Positions 6,147-6,166 of a stretch of DNA of 6,166 nucleotides are shown one piece after another. A model generated the notes under the pieces. The model saw nothing but the letters and a program-made list of their open reading frames with translations, had not been told where the DNA came from and made no database searches. Both the position numbers and the translations under genes were made by a program. This DNA comes from Phycisphaerae bacterium (lineage in GTDB: Bacteria; Planctomycetota; Phycisphaerae; UBA1845; Fen-1342), in the NCBI GenBank assembly GCA_016935035.1, contig JAFGRR010000503.1, positions 1 through 6,166 of the forward strand. Direction: 5' to 3'. Position 1 is the stretch's first letter. Each line of letters begins with the position of its first letter.

Positions 6147-6166
6147 AACGGTTCACCACAACCTTA

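Overview
This is a GC-rich bacterial chromosomal window. It holds four complete genes, one gene fragment cut by the left edge, and one tRNA. The mix is a short archaeal/eukaryotic-type prolyl-tRNA synthetase, an ALDH7 (antiquitin-like) dehydrogenase, a free-standing double ACT-domain protein, a Thr/Asp/Gly-rich lipoprotein and a YD-repeat fragment. That fits a planctomycete-like or other deep-branching environmental bacterium. The taxonomic guess is an inference from gene types and style, not something the sequence proves.

Layout, left to right. Positions 1-285 (minus) are the N-terminal end of a short YD/RHS-repeat-like reading frame that runs off the left edge. It has no recognisable upstream part, so it looks 5'-truncated. 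A minus-strand tRNA-Arg (anticodon CCT, no encoded CCA) lies at 512-585, with a -10-like box just upstream. proS (minus, 833-2359) follows and ends in front of a GC-rich hairpin. A 278-bp divergent spacer separates proS from a plus-strand 146-aa protein made of two ACT domains (2638-3078). That gene converges on a minus-strand lipoprotein gene (3197-4093), and between the two stop codons sits a perfect 15-bp inverted repeat that can serve both as a terminator. A 366-bp non-coding stretch (4094-4459) carries the dyads and direct repeats upstream of the lipoprotein gene, and the hairpin downstream of the aldehyde dehydrogenase gene. That gene (minus, 4460-6073) has a promoter-like box and a small palindrome just upstream, near the right edge.

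The genes do not form an obvious operon or pathway. Each has its own spacer, and most are bounded by a hairpin. proS and tRNA-Arg both serve translation but are spaced as separate units. The dehydrogenase probably oxidises an amino-acid-derived semialdehyde, with lysine catabolism as the family precedent. The ACT protein may sense an amino acid. A functional link between these two is speculation, because the lipoprotein gene lies between them on the other strand. I found no CRISPR array, insertion sequence, toxin-antitoxin pair or defence system. The least described items are the lipoprotein, the YD-repeat fragment and the dyad cluster in 4175-4216.
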